NCBI GenBank assembly: GCA_003448835.1
Contig: DLXM01000083.1
Location: 13,962 to 22,953 of the forward strand
Source of the DNA: Bacteroidota bacterium
Lineage (GTDB): Bacteria > Bacteroidota > Rhodothermia > Balneolales > HLUCCA01
Reading direction: 5' to 3'
Length of the DNA stretch: 8,992 nucleotides
A model generated the notes under the pieces. It saw nothing but the letters and a program-made list of their open reading frames with translations, did not search any database and was not told where the DNA came from. The translations under genes and the position numbers were made by a program. Below, piece after piece: positions 8,201-8,992 of this stretch; within the stretch, counting starts at the first letter, position 1, and each line of letters opens with the position of its first letter.

Positions 8201-8300
8201 CAATATCAAGAATTAAACATGGTGCAGGAATAATCTGAAATAGGTCCACATTTTTAAGTGCACTAAGTTTACTGGAGATTGACTTTTTTATTTTGCTCAA
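5253..8300 (-). CDS. Large cytosolic multi-PAS/GAF sensor histidine kinase
   Basis: A soluble 1015-residue kinase without membrane segments, so it senses an internal or diffusible cue. Domains in order: PAS about 20-145; PAS about 150-268; a GAF-like region about 285-400; PAS about 408-520; PAS about 532-650 (WDWDFQNDTVLWGDG type); PAS about 655-768; a short coiled coil; HisKA about 793-860 with phospho-His H805 in ASHDLQEP; and an ATPase with N915/N919, DNGIG (949-953), RIFVIFQRLH (961-970) and GTGMGLTI (977-984). The HisKA/ATPase half resembles the phytochrome-type kinases that pair with Rcp1 receivers, matching the receiver gene that follows 100 bases later. The start is a TTG at 8300, two codons after an in-frame TAA, with no good Shine-Dalgarno. 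A GTG at residue 18 is the main alternative, as the first internal Met is at 74. Which ligand or chromophore the PAS/GAF domains bind cannot be told. Confidence 0.9.
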   Translation of the reverse strand: MSKIKKSISSKLSALKNVDLFQIIPAPCLILDIDAPRFTILDVNEFYLAATGSKRVDLIGNALFKVFPDNPDDMITDGVANLKRSLNTVIESGLLHQMKIQKYDIPDVNSKRFITKFWQPINTPIFDQNGQLIAIIHKVLDVTEVALKNEYINLMLENTDEGFLLIDLNLKLTGFNTKFAHDYKDAFGIDIEIGKSILDYAQTSRKDVVRQIYQEVFKGKASSNILPMTYSDGTQRTFELHYKPARDFQDVISGAFVSINEITDQLKFEKDRKEVLFNLQERNKEILCLYRINNLHNKEFDINQLLSDAVKLIPTGFVDESRTHSRITFNGHKYLSDNFKSTKHSLNVTKSGVSSGKIQIEVFFDDHDVIESPIIFLDEEQTLIESIAENLTLKLDHIVSQKIINQQNHQLQNILNSSMDVICTIDGDGKFASIGNSCKELWGYDSVELVGKPFMELVHPDDHELTKKVADEIMHGFSKTNFENRYIRKDGLVIPVVWSAKWDFNDELMYCIARDATEKQAVEKAIADEKERYELVTKATYDAIWDWDFQNDTVLWGDGFERVFGHNIDSLVKDHTSWTRLIHPEDLDRVSKKIFSYIEGNEEFWKDDYRYLKSDGSYAKVNDNGLIVRDESGKAIRMVGAMRDVTERVELEQLLEKMYRLAKIGVWELDIEKNNLIWSDVTKEIHEVEPDFKPDLENAIEFYKKGEFRESIFKFVKKLIDNNETFNEEFIIVTQKGNEKWVRVIGEAEFIGGKCKKILGSTQDIHESKLAAEKIKELNRELQVQTQKLTSSNKELEQFAYIASHDLQEPLRMVTSFLSQLEKRYDEFLDEKGKQYIYFAVDGAKRMREIILDLLEYSRVGRTDTDKTNTNLNVVVENTIKLLAKSIQEKKAVINVHILPTLNVYPIAIQQVFQNLISNALKYQRDYTPPEIHINVDKKDKFWEFSVTDNGIGISTEYYDRIFVIFQRLHTKDEYSGTGMGLTICKKVIEQHGGNIWVKNNENGGSTFYFTLPSE

Positions 8301-8457
8301 ATTTTAACTGGGATAAATTAATTTTGCACACTTGAGATCTGAATCTATTCAAAGGTATTCCCCGAGAACGCGCACTTTTGCACAAATATTATTAATATGG
8401 CAATTAGATTAAATTACAGACTTTCTTTAAGCTAATAGTTCAATATATAGAATTTTA
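8301..8457. other. Intergenic region between the large kinase and the small membrane protein
   Basis: An AT-rich 157-base gap on the upstream side of the kinase. It contains the candidate - strand promoter (8350-8386) and two copies of TGTGCAAAA on the - strand (8322-8330 and 8376-8384), 54 bases apart, on either side of the -7 box. No good terminator hairpin is seen for the membrane protein gene. Confidence 0.6.
8350..8386 (-). promoter_or_regulatory. Candidate Bacteroidetes-type promoter for the kinase gene
   Basis: On the - strand TACCTTTG (8357-8350) matches the TAnnTTTG -7 box known from Bacteroidetes. A TTTG (8386-8383) lies 25 bases further upstream, longer than the usual roughly 20-base gap to the -33 box, so only the -7 part is convincing. 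A start of transcription near 8343 would give a leader of about 40 bases before the TTG codon. Confidence 0.4.
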
Positions 8458-8793
8458 CTACTTATTCAGTGTATTTTTTAAGGCACTTGTGGTTAAAGCA
8501 CCGAAACCGCCAACAATTCCACCAACTAACGCAGTTACAAGAAGAGTCATCCATCCATATGGCAGGCTTAATATACCAGCTAGTTTATTTGCCAGTACAT
8601 CACCTCCGGTAAAATAAATATAACCAGACCATCCTATCCATAGTATTGCTATCCCCGCAAATCCGTTGAGAAATGATCTCAACAGAGTTTGATTAGAAAA
8701 TAATGCAACGATACCGGCTGCGATTGATACAATCCACCAAGGGAAAAACAATTGCAGTACGAACGCTAGGACGGCTGTTAAAATTATGTTCAT
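8458..8793 (-). CDS. Small multi-pass membrane protein of unknown function
   Basis: A 110-residue, strongly hydrophobic protein that I cannot assign to a named family. Four likely membrane segments are visible: about 2-17, 19-33 (after the FFPWW turn), 42-60 (GFAGIAILWIGWSGYIYF) and 78-100 (Gly-rich, with VGGIVGGFGAL). A short polar Lys-containing tail follows. The Gly-spaced last helix suggests close helix packing or oligomerisation; this is inference. The ATG at 8793 is chosen because the open frame upstream to 8832 is translated purine-tract repeat on the antisense strand, and the hydrophobic first helix begins directly after this Met. No Shine-Dalgarno is visible. It lies 157 bases upstream of the kinase in the same direction and could be in its transcript, but the candidate promoter between them argues for separate control. 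Confidence 0.7.
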   Translation of the reverse strand: MNIILTAVLAFVLQLFFPWWIVSIAAGIVALFSNQTLLRSFLNGFAGIAILWIGWSGYIYFTGGDVLANKLAGILSLPYGWMTLLVTALVGGIVGGFGALTTSALKNTLNK

Positions 8794-8800
8794 GGTATAA

Positions 8801-8890
8801 AGGTGAAGAGGTGAATGGTAGGAAAAACACAAGCATCGTTAGATGCGAAGTCTTTTGACGGACATCGTGTAGGCGGAGCCGAGCGAAAAG
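8801..8890 (+). repeat. Interspersed repeat, copy A (divergent core)
   Basis: A left tract GGTGAAGAGGTGAATGGTAGG lies at about 8802-8822, followed by a core at 8827-8890. The core has a hairpin GCATC-GTTA-GATGC (8833-8846) where copies B and C have GCAC-AAA-GTGC, and a hairpin GGC-GGA-GCC (8872-8880). The flanking CACAAG, AGTCT, ATCGTG and GAGCGAAAA strings are shared with the other copies. ACAC (8827-8830) can also pair with GTGT (8867-8870) to close the structure. The element sits directly upstream of the small membrane protein gene, on the opposite strand sense. Confidence 0.75.
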
Positions 8891-8992
8891 GGGAAGGGGG
8901 GAAGGAGTGAAGAGGTGAAGGAGTGAATGGGAGGCAGTACACAAGCACAAAGTGCGCAGTCTATTGCCGGACATCGTGAAGGCAGAGCCGAG
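8891..8992 (+). repeat. Interspersed repeat, copy B (truncated by the window end)
   Basis: A purine-rich GGAAGGGGGGAAGGAGTGAAG-type tract (8891-8934) links copy A to a second core (8935-8992) that runs off the window. The core carries GCAC-AAA-GTGC (8945-8955) and GGC-AGA-GCC (8981-8989). Positions 8917-8963 match 1361-1407 at 43 of 47 bases, in the same orientation. The alternation tract-core-tract-core suggests a tandem cluster that may continue to the right. Confidence 0.8.

Noticed and set aside
8794..8832. Thirteen-codon extension of the membrane protein frame to 8832
   Set aside because: It reads through antisense repeat tract and adds a polar segment before the first membrane helix.
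8693..8974. Antisense open frame of 93 residues across the repeat cluster
   Set aside because: It overlaps the membrane protein gene in another frame, and its residues are translated repeat sequence (Leu/Ser/Thr/Pro-rich); no family features.
8801..8992. Possible CRISPR array
   Set aside because: Units are not near-identical, spacers are low-complexity purine tracts, and another copy lies 7 kb away; no cas gene is present.

Overview
The window looks like a chromosomal segment of an AT-leaning member of the Bacteroidetes/Balneolaeota group. The clues are a stand-alone DUF3347 lipoprotein beside a CusB-type adaptor carrying an N-terminal heavy-metal-binding domain, a TAnnTTTG-type -7 promoter box, weak or absent Shine-Dalgarno sequences at several starts, and large cytosolic PAS-rich histidine kinases paired with an Rcp1-like receiver. 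The phylum is an inference from gene style; no marker gene is present.

Left part (1-2100, + strand): a periplasmic adaptor of a heavy-metal RND efflux pump is followed by a small DUF3347 lipoprotein, together a copper/silver-handling module. The RND pump and outer-membrane channel are not in the window. An interspersed repeat (a purine-rich GTGAAGG-like tract plus a hairpin-bearing core) fills the gap between the two genes. A strong hairpin terminator at 2118-2150 separates this block from the convergent genes.

Middle (2174-8300, - strand): reading leftward, there is a 1015-residue multi-PAS/GAF histidine kinase, a single-domain receiver, and a REC-PAS-HisKA_2 kinase. The last two are separated by only 2 bases. 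After a further 100 bases comes an NAD-type isocitrate/isopropylmalate dehydrogenase family gene. The three signalling genes form a likely phosphorelay with no DNA-binding or enzymatic output in the window. A candidate promoter lies just upstream of the large kinase.

Right part (8301-8992): a small four-helix membrane protein gene on the - strand, then at least two further copies of the same interspersed repeat, the last cut by the window end.

The most unusual signal is the repeat family. Three copies keep the same two short hairpins while the bases in the stems change in a compensating way, and one copy appears to supply the ribosome-binding site of the lipoprotein gene. The rest of the window resembles known families. 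I found no CRISPR array, transposase, phage gene, tRNA or rRNA.
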